Source: Flavobacterium sp. 1355
GTDB lineage: Bacteria; Bacteroidota; Bacteroidia; Flavobacteriales; Flavobacteriaceae
Direction of reading: 5' to 3'
Length of the DNA stretch: 64,000 nt
Assembly: GCF_017833415.1 (NCBI RefSeq)
Contig: NZ_JAFICC010000016.1
Span: forward strand, 51,749-115,748
Shown here: positions 8,832 through 17,941 of the stretch, one piece after another
How the letters are laid out: each line of letters opens with the position of its first letter
Position numbering within the stretch: the first letter of the stretch is position 1
Program-made: the position numbers and the translations under genes
The notes under the pieces: model-generated
Told to the model about the DNA's origin: nothing
The model's input: the letters and a program-made list of their open reading frames with translations, nothing else
Databases searched by the model: none

Positions 8832-9182
8832 ATGACTAAACCCTACGATTTAGAGGAAAGGACTTTCTTGTTTGCAAAAGAGTGTCGAGCATACATTAGA
8901 ACTTTATCTAAAACAACATCAAATATTGAAGATGGAAAACAATTAATAAGATCTTCGGGTTCTGTTGGAGCGAATTATATTGAAGCGAATGAAAAACTTG
9001 GAGACAAAGATTTAATATTTAGACTTAAAATATCCCGAAAAGAGGCCAAAGAATCTAAATTTTGGTTGAGATTACTACACGAATTAAATCCCGATCAAAG
9101 AATACTTTCAGATTCATTAATATTCGAAGTCGAAGAATTAAGAAAGATTCTGTCGGCAATAATCACCAAAACTTCAAAATAA
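8832..9182 (+). CDS. Four-helix bundle protein (23S rRNA intervening-sequence protein family)
   Basis: This 116-residue, mostly helical protein has the family pattern LEERTFLFAKECRAYI, then QLIRSSGSVGANYIEA near residue 40 and ISRKEAKESKFWLRLL near residue 72. The name comes from relatives encoded in intervening sequences of 23S rRNA; biochemical function is unknown, and homopentameric helical bundles have been described. Here it sits between rimM and a tRNA methyltransferase. The roughly 31 bases before its start (8801-8831) closely resemble those before the next gene (9259-9290), hinting at insertion of a cassette. Confidence 0.88.
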   Translation: MTKPYDLEERTFLFAKECRAYIRTLSKTTSNIEDGKQLIRSSGSVGANYIEANEKLGDKDLIFRLKISRKEAKESKFWLRLLHELNPDQRILSDSLIFEVEELRKILSAIITKTSK

Positions 9183-9290
9183 ATATTGAATTTTTAATCT
9201 TACTTTTGCAATTCTAATTACTCCATTTACATTTGAAATTTTCTTCTTTCAAATTGGAATTTGGAATTTTAAAAATTTGGGATTTATAAT

Positions 9291-9998
9291 ATGTTTCAAT
9301 TTAAGCAATTCTCTATTCAACAAGATAAAACCGCTATGAAAGTCGGAACTGATGGTGTTTTATTAGGTGCGTGGGCTCCAATAGATCACAATCCGTTTAG
9401 TATTTTAGATATTGGTGCCGGAACTGGAATCATTGCTTTAATGCTTGCTCAACGTACTCATGCGGAACAAATTGATGGTCTTGAAATTGATGAGGATGCT
9501 TATGAACAAGCAGTCGATAATTTTGAAAATTCGCCTTGGGGAGAACGTTTATTTTGTTTTCATGCCGGCTTAGATGAGTTTATTGATGAACCCGAAGATG
9601 AGTATGATTTGATTGTTTCCAATCCCCCTTTTTATGCCGAAGATTATAAAACAGAAAACGATCAGCGTGATTTAGCACGTTTTCAGGACGCAATGCCTTT
9701 TGAAGAGTTAATTGAAGTTGCAGATTTATTACTTTCTGAAAACGGAATATTCGCTTTAATTATTCCTTTTAAAGAAGAAGAAAAATTTATCGCTCTAGCG
9801 AAAGAATCTGAACTATATCCGATAAAAATTACACGAGTAAAAGGAACTCCAAAATCTGAGATCAAGCGCACTTTACTGGCTTTTAGCCGAAATAAAACTT
9901 CTGAAATTGAAATCGATGAACTAATTATCGAAATTGACAGGCATGTTTATACTCCTGAATATATTGAATTGACAAAGGAATTTTATTTGAAGATGTAA
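9291..9998 (+). CDS. trmN6: tRNA1(Val) A37 N6-methyltransferase-like protein
   Basis: The 235-residue class I SAM-dependent methyltransferase has the SAM loop ILDIGAGTGIIALMLAQR near residue 40 and the N6-adenine catalytic motif IVSNPPFYAED near residue 110. The opening FKQFSIQQDKTAMKVGTDGVLLGAW is typical of the TrmN6/YfiC group, which methylates A37 of tRNA-Val. Substrate is inferred from family only. A strong terminator follows at once. Confidence 0.88.
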   Translation: MFQFKQFSIQQDKTAMKVGTDGVLLGAWAPIDHNPFSILDIGAGTGIIALMLAQRTHAEQIDGLEIDEDAYEQAVDNFENSPWGERLFCFHAGLDEFIDEPEDEYDLIVSNPPFYAEDYKTENDQRDLARFQDAMPFEELIEVADLLLSENGIFALIIPFKEEEKFIALAKESELYPIKITRVKGTPKSEIKRTLLAFSRNKTSEIEIDELIIEIDRHVYTPEYIELTKEFYLKM

Positions 9999-10005
9999 AA
10001 AAAAT

Positions 10006-10038
10006 ATCTTTGTCAAAGTTTGAAACTTTGACAAAGAT
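10006..10038. terminator. Bidirectional terminator between trmN6 and the S41 protease gene
   Basis: Arms 10006-10021 and 10023-10038 are perfect reverse complements, so the practical structure is a 13-bp stem with a 7-base loop. A-runs on the left and Ts on the right suit termination on both strands. It closes the leftward export operon as well as trmN6. Confidence 0.8.
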
Positions 10039-10048
10039 TTAAATTGTT

Positions 10049-11701
10049 TTATTTTCCATTTTTAGCAAAAATAATTGCTCTTTCCAAAACTTCATCTCGA
10101 CCTTGCTGAATACCTAAAATGGTTGGTTTTACTACAATATCAGGTACAATACCTATTCGCTGTGTTTCTTTTTTGTTGGGATAAAAAACGCCATAACAAG
10201 TAAACGAAGTATAAAATCCTTTAATGATCGGAAATCCATAATTTGCTCCATCTGCACCTCCTGTCTGACTTCCTATTACTTTAACTTTTGGAGCAGTTTG
10301 CAAACTCATCGCATTAAATTCTGCGTGGCTCACTGCTTTTTCATTTATTAAAACAATTACTTTTCCTTTGTAATATTCTGGATTATTTTTACCACACTTT
10401 AGAATTTCATTTCTCCACAAATAACGTCCTGGATAACTTACATCTGGATCTAAGAATTTAACAAACTCCTTAGGCTCAGAATTTAGCCAGTCCGAAATAG
10501 CAAACATAACATCATGCGGACGTTCACGATTATCAAAAATAATAGCATTTGTATTATTAAGTGCAGAGATCAAAGCAGGGACATCACTTTCTTCTAATGC
10601 ATCATAATTAACATAGCCAATATTATCCTCTAAAATTTTCCATTTTTCTCTATCTGGAAACTGAATTTTTAAGTCTTGATATTTATAACGATTTATTGAT
10701 TTTAACGCTGTTTTTCCATCACGGACAAACTCTACTTCAACAGAGGATGTTTTTCCATTAAAAATTGTCCAATAGGCATTCTTTAGTACAGACGGTTCAT
10801 TTGATCCTTCAACATATTTTCTATTTTCTTTTAATAGTTGAGCAATAGTTTTTCCATCAACTTTTGTAACTACATCACCTACTTTTAAATCATTTATTTT
10901 TCCTAATGAATCGTTTTTTAAACTTACTATAATTGCTTTTTCATCTATAATTTTGACATCAGCCGGAATAAATTTATCTCCAAAATATTCAAATAATTGA
11001 GACATCTGAGTTGATGCATGTGTATCATTCAGTTTTATTGAAATCTCACGCATTGCCAAAACAAAATCTTTCTCAGATTCCGGAGCATCAAATCTTGGAA
11101 GCATTTTAATTAATACTTTATCCCAATTTTCATCCATTTGATATTTGTACGGAAAGAAGTATTCTATATAATTCCAATATCTAAACAATGCAAGAAGACG
11201 TAAATTTTTATCCGTCCACTTAAAATCGGCGTATTTTATCTCATTATTAAACTGCAGCGGCACTTTTCCACTATTCAATTCGTAATCAACATAAAACTGC
11301 TTTCCCTGAATTCTGTTTTCTTCAATAAATTTTAATTTTTTGGAAAGTGATTTAGAGAATAATTCATTTTTTGAAAACCAGGACAAATCAAAATTTTTAT
11401 CGAAATATTCTATTTTTGAAGCTGATTTAGGAGATGTATAATTTTTAACTTCTCCTAAAGAAACAATCCAGTTTTCAATTATTAAGGAATATGCTTCTGC
11501 AGTTTTTGCTTCTTCTACTTTTGGTAAAATTTGAAACAATTGCTCATCCCAGTTTTTACTTCCATCTACGACATTTGGGTGATAATATTTTAAAAATCCC
11601 CAAACTTTACAGGTTACAGCGAGCTTTTGGGTTTCGGTTATGGGTTTTGAAAATGCATTTTGAAATACTAAAATAAGGATAAGAAACAAAGTTTTCTTCA
11701 T
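10049..11701 (-). CDS. Exported S41-family (C-terminal processing) peptidase
   Basis: The 550-residue protein has a signal peptide (KKTLFLILILVFQNAFSKP). A helical N-terminal region is followed by a PDZ-like segment near residues 250-330 (LGKINDLKVGDVVTKVDG) and a C-terminal S41 domain. KAVSHAEFNAM carries the likely catalytic serine and IGSQTGGADGANYGFP the following conserved loop. It would act on proteins outside the cytoplasm. The gene lies 41 bases downstream of the HlyD gene on the same strand, so it may belong to the peptide-export operon, although S41 enzymes also occur alone in Bacteroidota. A processing role is inference. Confidence 0.85.
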   Translation of the reverse strand: MKKTLFLILILVFQNAFSKPITETQKLAVTCKVWGFLKYYHPNVVDGSKNWDEQLFQILPKVEEAKTAEAYSLIIENWIVSLGEVKNYTSPKSASKIEYFDKNFDLSWFSKNELFSKSLSKKLKFIEENRIQGKQFYVDYELNSGKVPLQFNNEIKYADFKWTDKNLRLLALFRYWNYIEYFFPYKYQMDENWDKVLIKMLPRFDAPESEKDFVLAMREISIKLNDTHASTQMSQLFEYFGDKFIPADVKIIDEKAIIVSLKNDSLGKINDLKVGDVVTKVDGKTIAQLLKENRKYVEGSNEPSVLKNAYWTIFNGKTSSVEVEFVRDGKTALKSINRYKYQDLKIQFPDREKWKILEDNIGYVNYDALEESDVPALISALNNTNAIIFDNRERPHDVMFAISDWLNSEPKEFVKFLDPDVSYPGRYLWRNEILKCGKNNPEYYKGKVIVLINEKAVSHAEFNAMSLQTAPKVKVIGSQTGGADGANYGFPIIKGFYTSFTCYGVFYPNKKETQRIGIVPDIVVKPTILGIQQGRDEVLERAIIFAKNGK

Positions 11702-11742
11702 TAGAAAATGGTTTTTGGTTGTTAAATAGTTATAGTTATTTT

Positions 11743-13038
11743 TTAAACCTGTTCAAAAATACTTTTAAACTGATATAAGATTCTTTCGAGTAATCGTAAA
11801 TCTTCAGTTACGATTTCGGCACTTCCTTTCATTTCCTGCTGGAAAATAATTTGTTTTTTATACGATGTTTCCAGTCCGTTTGGCAGTGCAACATCCAATA
11901 ACAGATTTCCATCCTTATCAGGAACTAAAGAAATATTACGGATTTTGCCGTATAACACACCAAATTCCCTATCCGGAAAATTCGAAAGTCTTATATTTAC
12001 TCGTTGTCCCACTTTTATTTTTCCGGAATTTAATGCCGGAGCTTTTACTTTTCCAACAAAACCATTTCTGGCATCGGGAACTATCGAAAAAACATTATCA
12101 CCAGAATTTATCGTTTGGTTTTCTGTCCATACCTGCAAAAAAGTTACGACACCGCTAACGGATGATTTTAGTGTATAATTAAGTTCCCAGTCTTTTATCA
12201 CTTTTTTTAGCTGATAAAAGGACTGAGCCATATTTCTCCCAAGGTTAACCTCTTCCTTAGTGCTGTTTATATGTGAACTCTGGCTCGATTTTGTGTTATC
12301 TATCAAAGATGACCTTAATTGAGAAATCGACGATAAGAGGTTTTTATAATTCTTTTGCGCCTGAAGGTAGCTCAGTTTTTTGGTTTCCATTTCCTGAGTT
12401 GATACAATACCTTTGTTGAATAACGTTTCAAAACGTGCTACTTCATTTTTTTGAAGCTGCAATTCACTTTCATTAATTACCTTTTGCTGCTGAAGGATTT
12501 CCAAACGCTCTTTTATTTGGATGTTTTCAGAACTTTGAGCCCTGCTTTCCACTTCATAAGGCTGTAAGTCCTTATTTAATTTTTGTGCCTGATAATCTTT
12601 TTGAAAAACAGCATACGCGCTTTCAATTTCGCCTAACTGCGCGTTTTTTAATGCAGAAAAAGGAAAATCCTTTTTTGGATCATTAACATTATAACTATCA
12701 ACAATACTTTTTAATAAAAATACATCCTGGTAATTGGCCGTATTTTCAATAATAGCAAGAGTTGTGTGTTTTTTTATTACCGATTTATCCTTAACTAATA
12801 TGGCTTCAATTCGTCCTGATGTTTTAGAAACTATTTTCTCTGGCGGTATATTGGTTGTAATTACAATTTCGGTATTTACCACGTCCGGGTATTTAATAAA
12901 CCAGGACACAAAGAAAAGCATCACCAGAATTGTGAATATCAGAACTGTCCCCCAACGTATCATCCAGTGTGGGACTTTGGTGAGAATGTCCTGAACTTCC
13001 TCGCTTCTTAACTCAAATGTACTATGATCTTCTGCCAT
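11743..13038 (-). CDS. HlyD-family membrane fusion protein of peptide exporter
   Basis: The 431-residue adaptor has one N-terminal membrane segment near residues 31-50 (TVLIFTILVMLFFVSWFI), then a barrel/lipoyl half-motif (IVSKTSGRIEAILVKDKSVI). A long coiled-coil hairpin covers about residues 120-270, and the second lipoyl half follows (SSVSGVVTFLQVWTENQTI). It would link the inner-membrane ABC exporter to an outer-membrane channel, which is not encoded here. Its start is two bases past the ABC gene stop codon, so the pair is certainly co-transcribed. Confidence 0.92.
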   Translation of the reverse strand: MAEDHSTFELRSEEVQDILTKVPHWMIRWGTVLIFTILVMLFFVSWFIKYPDVVNTEIVITTNIPPEKIVSKTSGRIEAILVKDKSVIKKHTTLAIIENTANYQDVFLLKSIVDSYNVNDPKKDFPFSALKNAQLGEIESAYAVFQKDYQAQKLNKDLQPYEVESRAQSSENIQIKERLEILQQQKVINESELQLQKNEVARFETLFNKGIVSTQEMETKKLSYLQAQKNYKNLLSSISQLRSSLIDNTKSSQSSHINSTKEEVNLGRNMAQSFYQLKKVIKDWELNYTLKSSVSGVVTFLQVWTENQTINSGDNVFSIVPDARNGFVGKVKAPALNSGKIKVGQRVNIRLSNFPDREFGVLYGKIRNISLVPDKDGNLLLDVALPNGLETSYKKQIIFQQEMKGSAEIVTEDLRLLERILYQFKSIFEQV

Positions 13039-13040
13039 GA

Positions 13041-15233
13041 TTAATTTCCTAATTGCAATTGGTTTCGAACCAATTCAAAATAATTCCCTTTTTGCTCTAC
13101 TAATGCCGAATGGCTTCCTATTTCAATAATTTTTCCTTTATCTAAAACTACTATTTGATCGGCATTCATCACGGTGCTTAATCGGTGGGCGATAACAACA
13201 ACCGTTTTTTCTTTGAAGAAAAGAGACAGTTTTCGCATAATTTCTTTTTCATTATTTGCATCTAATGCAGAAGTAGCTTCATCAAAAAATAAAATTTCAG
13301 GATTCTTATAAACAGCTCTCGCAATAAGTAATCTTTGTTTCTGGCCCGTACTCATTCCTGTGCCTTCAGAACCAATTTTAGTATTGTATCCTAATGGCAA
13401 ACCACTAATATATTCCTTGATATTGGCAACATCGGCGGCATACATTAATCTTTCTTTATTAATATTATCAACACCAATTGCAATATTATTGGCAATCGTA
13501 TCACTAAAAATAAACCCTTCCTGCATAACGGCACCAATATTAGCCCTCCATGCTTTTTGTGAAACGTTTTTTAATTGCGCATTTCCAATACTAATTTCTC
13601 CTTTTTCCGGTTCATAAAATTTGAGCAGCAGCTTCATTAAAGTTGTTTTTCCGCTTCCGCTAACGCCAACTATGGCAGTAACTTTATTGGCCGGTATTAC
13701 TAAATTCAGATTATCTAAAACCGGAATGTCAGAGCCTAAATACCGGAAAGAAAGGTTTTTTATCTCCAGATCAGCATCAAAAGGAACATCAGTGGTCTGA
13801 TGGACTTCCTGCTGTGTTTCATCTTCTTTTTCATGAATTTCAGACAGTCTTGCCAATGAAATTTTTGCATCCTGAAGTTCACGAACAAATTCAATAAGCT
13901 GTGTTATAGGACCGTTTAAACTCCCCACAATCGAACTAATGGCAAGCATCATCCCTAGTGTAATGGAGCCATCAATAACCAGTTTAGCCGAAAGAAAAAT
14001 GATAAAAATATTCTTTAGCTCATTAATTACAGAAGAACCTATTGTTTGTGTTTGCTCGAGTACCAGTCCTTTTATAGAAACCCTGAATAATCTTGCCTGC
14101 ACATATTCCCAGCCCCAGCGTTTCTGTTTTTCGGCATTGTGCAGCTTTATTTCCTGCATCCCGTTTATAAGCTCCATTACTTTGCTCTGCTCCTGTGAGA
14201 CTTCGGCAAAACGTTTGTAATCCAGAACTTCCCTTCTTTTCAGGAATAAAGTTATCCATCCGAAATAAAGAACACTTCCGGCAAAAAACACTAAAAATAT
14301 TTTCAGGTTAAAATAAGCCAACACCCCTCCCATAACAAACATATTGATTACAGAAAACAATACATTTAGTGATGAGGTTGTCAAAATTCGTTCAATTCTG
14401 CGATGATCATTAATACGCTGCATGATATCTCCGGTCATTCTTACATCAAAAAATGAAATCGGCAGATTCATTAGCTTAATGAAGAAATCAGAAATAAGTG
14501 AGATATTTATCCTGGTTGAAAGATGGAGTAAAATCCAGCTTCTGATAAGTTCTAAACCAGTTCTTCCTGCAAAAAGAAATAGCTGTGCAAAAAGTATGAG
14601 ATAGATAAAATTAATATTTTGGTTTTGTATCCCTATGTCAACAATACTTTGTGTCAAAAAAGGAAAAATTAACTGTAACAAGCTACTGGCCAACAACCCG
14701 ATGCTTAACTGAATCAGAAATGACTTATAGCGAAGTACATATTGTGACAGTAGCCCGAAACCGAGTCCCTTATTATCTTCTTTATCAAAATCTGTCTGAA
14801 AAAATTTCGGTGTTGCTTCAATCAATAATGCAATTCCTTCCTGAGTTGATTCGTCTGCGTTATTTCCTATCCAGAATTTAAGAAAATCTTTCTCATTATA
14901 TTCTATCAGTCCAAAAGCAGGATCTGATATATAATAGGTTCCTTTTTTTATTTTATAAAGTACAACATAATGGTTTTTGTTCCAGTGCAGGATACAAGGC
15001 AATGGTGCTTCTTCTAATCTTTCTAAACTCAATTTGACACCCAAAGTCCTAAAACCGATTTTCTCAGCTGCATCGCTCAAAAAAAGCAAATTACTTCCTT
15101 CACGAGTCGTTTCACTGCTGTCCCTTAACTCCTGGATATGGATTGTCTTGCCGTAATGTTTTGCAATTATCTTTAAACATGTCGGTCCACAATCTTTGTA
15201 ATCGGCCTGCTTGTAGTTTGTGAATTTTTTCAA
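13041..15233 (-). CDS. Peptidase-containing ABC transporter (C39, bacteriocin-type)
   Basis: The 730-residue protein has three parts. An N-terminal C39 peptidase (about 1-140) has the catalytic triad candidates Cys15 (ADYKDCGPTCL), His88 (KNHYVVLYK) and Asp104 (YISDPAFG). A six-helix membrane domain follows (about 165-450). The ATPase has Walker A GVSGSGKTTLMKL, signature MSTGQKQRLLIARA and Walker B EILFFDEATSALD. Such proteins cut double-glycine leaders and export the core peptide. Two cysteine-rich GG-leader peptides lie just upstream, and three more GG peptides with related leaders lie divergently, so up to five substrates are plausible. Confidence 0.95.
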   Translation of the reverse strand: MKKFTNYKQADYKDCGPTCLKIIAKHYGKTIHIQELRDSSETTREGSNLLFLSDAAEKIGFRTLGVKLSLERLEEAPLPCILHWNKNHYVVLYKIKKGTYYISDPAFGLIEYNEKDFLKFWIGNNADESTQEGIALLIEATPKFFQTDFDKEDNKGLGFGLLSQYVLRYKSFLIQLSIGLLASSLLQLIFPFLTQSIVDIGIQNQNINFIYLILFAQLFLFAGRTGLELIRSWILLHLSTRINISLISDFFIKLMNLPISFFDVRMTGDIMQRINDHRRIERILTTSSLNVLFSVINMFVMGGVLAYFNLKIFLVFFAGSVLYFGWITLFLKRREVLDYKRFAEVSQEQSKVMELINGMQEIKLHNAEKQKRWGWEYVQARLFRVSIKGLVLEQTQTIGSSVINELKNIFIIFLSAKLVIDGSITLGMMLAISSIVGSLNGPITQLIEFVRELQDAKISLARLSEIHEKEDETQQEVHQTTDVPFDADLEIKNLSFRYLGSDIPVLDNLNLVIPANKVTAIVGVSGSGKTTLMKLLLKFYEPEKGEISIGNAQLKNVSQKAWRANIGAVMQEGFIFSDTIANNIAIGVDNINKERLMYAADVANIKEYISGLPLGYNTKIGSEGTGMSTGQKQRLLIARAVYKNPEILFFDEATSALDANNEKEIMRKLSLFFKEKTVVVIAHRLSTVMNADQIVVLDKGKIIEIGSHSALVEQKGNYFELVRNQLQLGN

Positions 15234-15312
15234 GTCTAAATTGGTTTATTTGATAGCAATATTATACAAAAATTCTTAAAAATTGAAGATTCTTTTTTAA
15301 ATATGTTAAATC

Positions 15313-15346
15313 AAAAAAAAACAGAGAGAATCATTTTCTCTCTGTT
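15313..15346 (-). terminator. Terminator between precursor peptides and the ABC exporter
   Basis: An 11-bp stem (15320-15330 and 15336-15346) is followed, reading leftward, by a run of Ts (As at 15313-15320). It lies between the two peptide genes and the exporter gene and should lower exporter expression relative to the peptides. The same layout is used in the lanthipeptide locus at 62 kb. Confidence 0.8.
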
Positions 15347-15576
15347 AATTATATAAGTGTAATTATAATAAAATAATTTCTCTAGGAGATGGCACTGGTT
15401 AGCCCTAACCAAATAAAACCAACCAAGTGACCAATTTTCCTGAGAATCCCAGCACCAATCATCAATGCGGGGATAAATTGCCTAATGTTCCACGATTAGG
15501 CGCCTACAAATTCAAAAAAAACATGACTAAATTTTAAATAAGGCTTTATATTGTAATTAATTGTTTATTTCTAAAA
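15347..15576. other. Unassigned, GC-richer stretch with inverted repeats
   Basis: Together with 15234-15312 this makes a 343-base gap. Between about 15381 and 15505 the sequence is visibly GC-richer than its flanks. It contains two short perfect inverted repeats: GGTTAG-CC-CTAACC near 15398 and GCCTAAT-N8-ATTAGGC at 15480-15501. No frame with a convincing start and leader was found. On the minus strand one frame gives a 26-residue hydrophobic stretch beginning MIGAGILRKIGHLVGF. It could be a structured RNA, a decayed precursor gene, or a leaderless peptide; none is established. Confidence 0.35.
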
Positions 15577-15816
15577 TTATTCTAATCCAGGCTTTAAAGG
15601 AAAAGGATATCCACAGTTTCCTGTGCTTCCTTCTTCTATTCCAGGAATTGATCCGTCAGGACATAATGTATAGCAATATGCATTTACCTTATGATTTGAT
15701 GTGTAACAAAAACATCTACACGTAGCTGGCTGAACAGGCAGCCCTCCAAAGATGCTTTTTTGCTCATTTACACTTAGCTTTTGAGCTCCTTCCAGGTTAA
15801 TTATATTTTTTAACAT
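15577..15816 (-). CDS. Cysteine-rich double-glycine peptide precursor (79 residues)
   Basis: The leader NLEGAQKLSVNEQKSIFGG ends at a double glycine at residues 24-25, the cut site for a C39 peptidase. The predicted mature part of 54 residues has six cysteines, starting with TCRCFCYTS and continuing with AYCYTLCPDG and GNCGYPF. An even number of cysteines next to a VKOR-thioredoxin gene suggests a disulfide-bonded secreted peptide. Antimicrobial activity is inference from context. The leader is nearly the same as that of the next peptide gene, 52 bases away. Confidence 0.85.
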   Translation of the reverse strand: MLKNIINLEGAQKLSVNEQKSIFGGLPVQPATCRCFCYTSNHKVNAYCYTLCPDGSIPGIEEGSTGNCGYPFPLKPGLE

Positions 15817-15868
15817 ACTACAGTTTTTATATTAGATTAAAAACATTTAAATTTTAGTATAGATATTA

Positions 15869-16048
15869 TTAACAATATCTTGTTCCAATAGGTACGCATA
15901 ACCAATATGAAGGTACTGTACCAAACTCTGTACATCTCTTGGCAACCAAACCTTCCTCACAAACCGGCGCATCTCCGCCAATTATTGTTTTTTGCTCATT
16001 TGCGCTTAGTTCTTGTGCGCCTTCTAAATTCAAAATATTCTTTAACAT
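15869..16048 (-). CDS. Cysteine-containing double-glycine peptide precursor (59 residues)
   Basis: The start at 16048 is chosen because the protein then begins MLKNILNLEGAQELSANEQ, aligning with its neighbour; an upstream in-frame ATG would add 16 residues that do not match. The leader ends KTIIGG at residue 25. The 34-residue core has four cysteines (APVCEEG, AKRCTEF, YWLCVP and a C-terminal Cys), again an even number. The gene sits 71 bases downstream of the VKOR-thioredoxin gene. It is likely exported by the neighbouring C39 transporter. Confidence 0.83.
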   Translation of the reverse strand: MLKNILNLEGAQELSANEQKTIIGGDAPVCEEGLVAKRCTEFGTVPSYWLCVPIGTRYC

Positions 16049-16119
16049 AATAATTTCGTTTTTATTATTTAGAAACACTTCAACCTTTAAAGACACTGAA
16101 GCTTTTGTCCGTATATATT

Positions 16120-17682
16120 TTATGCTATCTGTTGTTCTAAAACTGTAAGTTCCTTCTCTTCAATAAAATCGTTTAAAAAATATTTCAGTTCGTTAAGCTC
16201 ATATTCGTTTGGAAATAATTTATCATTTACAATTTTTACTGGTGTATAATTAAAATTATTTTTAGAACACCATTCGTATTGTTTTTGTATTTCCTGATTT
16301 ATCATCATACTTACTGGTTCTGTATGCCATTTTTTCAACCATTTTTTCAGACCCATCTTTTTAATATGCCAGTCTGAGATTGCTTCTACCGTTTTTCCTG
16401 GTGTCGATCTGTTTATCGTTAAAAGCCTTTCGACAACAATTTTGTACGGATTATCAATATTTTCAGGATTAATATTAAATAATATATTTAAAAATATTTT
16501 GTCCGGAAATCTTAAAACCAAATCAAATGCTTCCTGAAAAGTTTTATGACAATGACCACAACTCGGGCTAATAATTATTGTAAGCTTTATTAATGCATTT
16601 CTATTTCCAAAATTTAGGCCTCTTAAATCATCTAAACCCACTATGTGAGGTACTTTTTTTGATAAAAAATTCAACAGTGAGTAATTTCTCTTAAATTTCT
16701 TAAGATCCTTTAAGTTACTTTTATCACTAATTATGTTTTTTATTACAGGTTTAAGAGCTGACCAGGTTAACGTTAGCAAAACCAAAGAAAACAGGAATGG
16801 AAAAATAACTTCAAAACTAAAATTTAATATAAAAAAGTCTGACGCAAACCATATTGCACTTTGCATTAAGATTAAGAACGAAACAGCCAGACACATTACA
16901 CACCATTTTTGAATTTCATATTTCTGAATCCACACTGATGTTACGATAACCGGGATTACCAATAGACTTAAAAAACCTATAATAATTGACGATTCTAAAG
17001 GTCTAATCAGGATTGCCAAAAAACTTGCACTAAAAAACAGTAAAGGCAAATCTGAAAATCCAACTATTTGCTTATTTGTACCTTCAAAATTAATTACCGA
17101 GTCACAAGATGTATTTGGAGTCAGATTGCAAAACTTTGAAATGATATTATTTTTAAAACCTAATTTTTCCTGAACAATAAAAATGCTAATAATCAATCCT
17201 AAAAGCGATGTAGCTAAAAATATTGAGCTATATAAATTATAAGAATGATAAAAAAATGACAAACCAACCAAAAGAAATAACGGAACATAGTATCTAATAT
17301 TTCTGTATTCATTTTTTAAACTTTCTCTCCCTACAATATTATTTGGTTCAATTGCTACAATTACCCCATTCCAGTCCAAAAGGAAATTATCATATGATAT
17401 TTTTTGATTTCCTTTTTTTTCAGTATCAATGCGAACAAAGTTTTTTGCTCTTTCTACCAAAGTAAGCTCTTCTTTAAAATAAGCTAAAAAATTAGTCGGT
17501 AGGTTTTCGATTTGTTCTTTCGAAACCCTTACTGCAGCATTCTCCACAGACAACAAATCCAAAGAGTCTGTTATCGCAAACAAACTTGGATAATTTGGAT
17601 GAGAGAGAAACAAATCTTTGAACTCATTTTTTATATCCGAGTATTTGTTAATTAGAAGAAATTTCTGAACCAGTTTTAACAT
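16120..17682 (-). CDS. VKOR-thioredoxin fusion with N-terminal C39-like domain
   Basis: This 520-residue membrane protein would form disulfide bonds in the periplasm. Residues 1 to about 115 resemble a C39-like fold (HPNYPSLFAITDSLDLL, later LDWNGVIVAIEPN) but lack a catalytic Cys, so a peptide-binding role is possible. Residues 130-310 form the VKOR core with Cys185/Cys193 and the active-site pair in KWCVMCLAV (Cys261/Cys264). A thioredoxin-like domain follows with ISPSCGHCHKTF (Cys375/Cys378). The gene lies directly upstream of two Cys-rich peptide genes on the same strand, its obvious candidate substrates. Confidence 0.88.
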   Translation of the reverse strand: MLKLVQKFLLINKYSDIKNEFKDLFLSHPNYPSLFAITDSLDLLSVENAAVRVSKEQIENLPTNFLAYFKEELTLVERAKNFVRIDTEKKGNQKISYDNFLLDWNGVIVAIEPNNIVGRESLKNEYRNIRYYVPLFLLVGLSFFYHSYNLYSSIFLATSLLGLIISIFIVQEKLGFKNNIISKFCNLTPNTSCDSVINFEGTNKQIVGFSDLPLLFFSASFLAILIRPLESSIIIGFLSLLVIPVIVTSVWIQKYEIQKWCVMCLAVSFLILMQSAIWFASDFFILNFSFEVIFPFLFSLVLLTLTWSALKPVIKNIISDKSNLKDLKKFKRNYSLLNFLSKKVPHIVGLDDLRGLNFGNRNALIKLTIIISPSCGHCHKTFQEAFDLVLRFPDKIFLNILFNINPENIDNPYKIVVERLLTINRSTPGKTVEAISDWHIKKMGLKKWLKKWHTEPVSMMINQEIQKQYEWCSKNNFNYTPVKIVNDKLFPNEYELNELKYFLNDFIEEKELTVLEQQIA

Positions 17683-17941
17683 CTTTTCGAGCCGTTTAAT
17701 TCATAACTACGATGCAAATATTGTGGTTTTTATTTGAAAAAAATGCGCTTATATATACTTTTTATTAATTATAGTACATACAATTTATAAATTATACCAG
17801 TCAGATTAATGTACCTAAATTATTGTTTTTCAATTATTTATACTAAATTTATTGTTTGCAAAAACTCAAAAAGAGTAATCTCGATTAAGGGTTTTGGTTT
17901 TTGTCTAGTTTTGAAAAAGTTAAACGACAACATTTAAAAAC

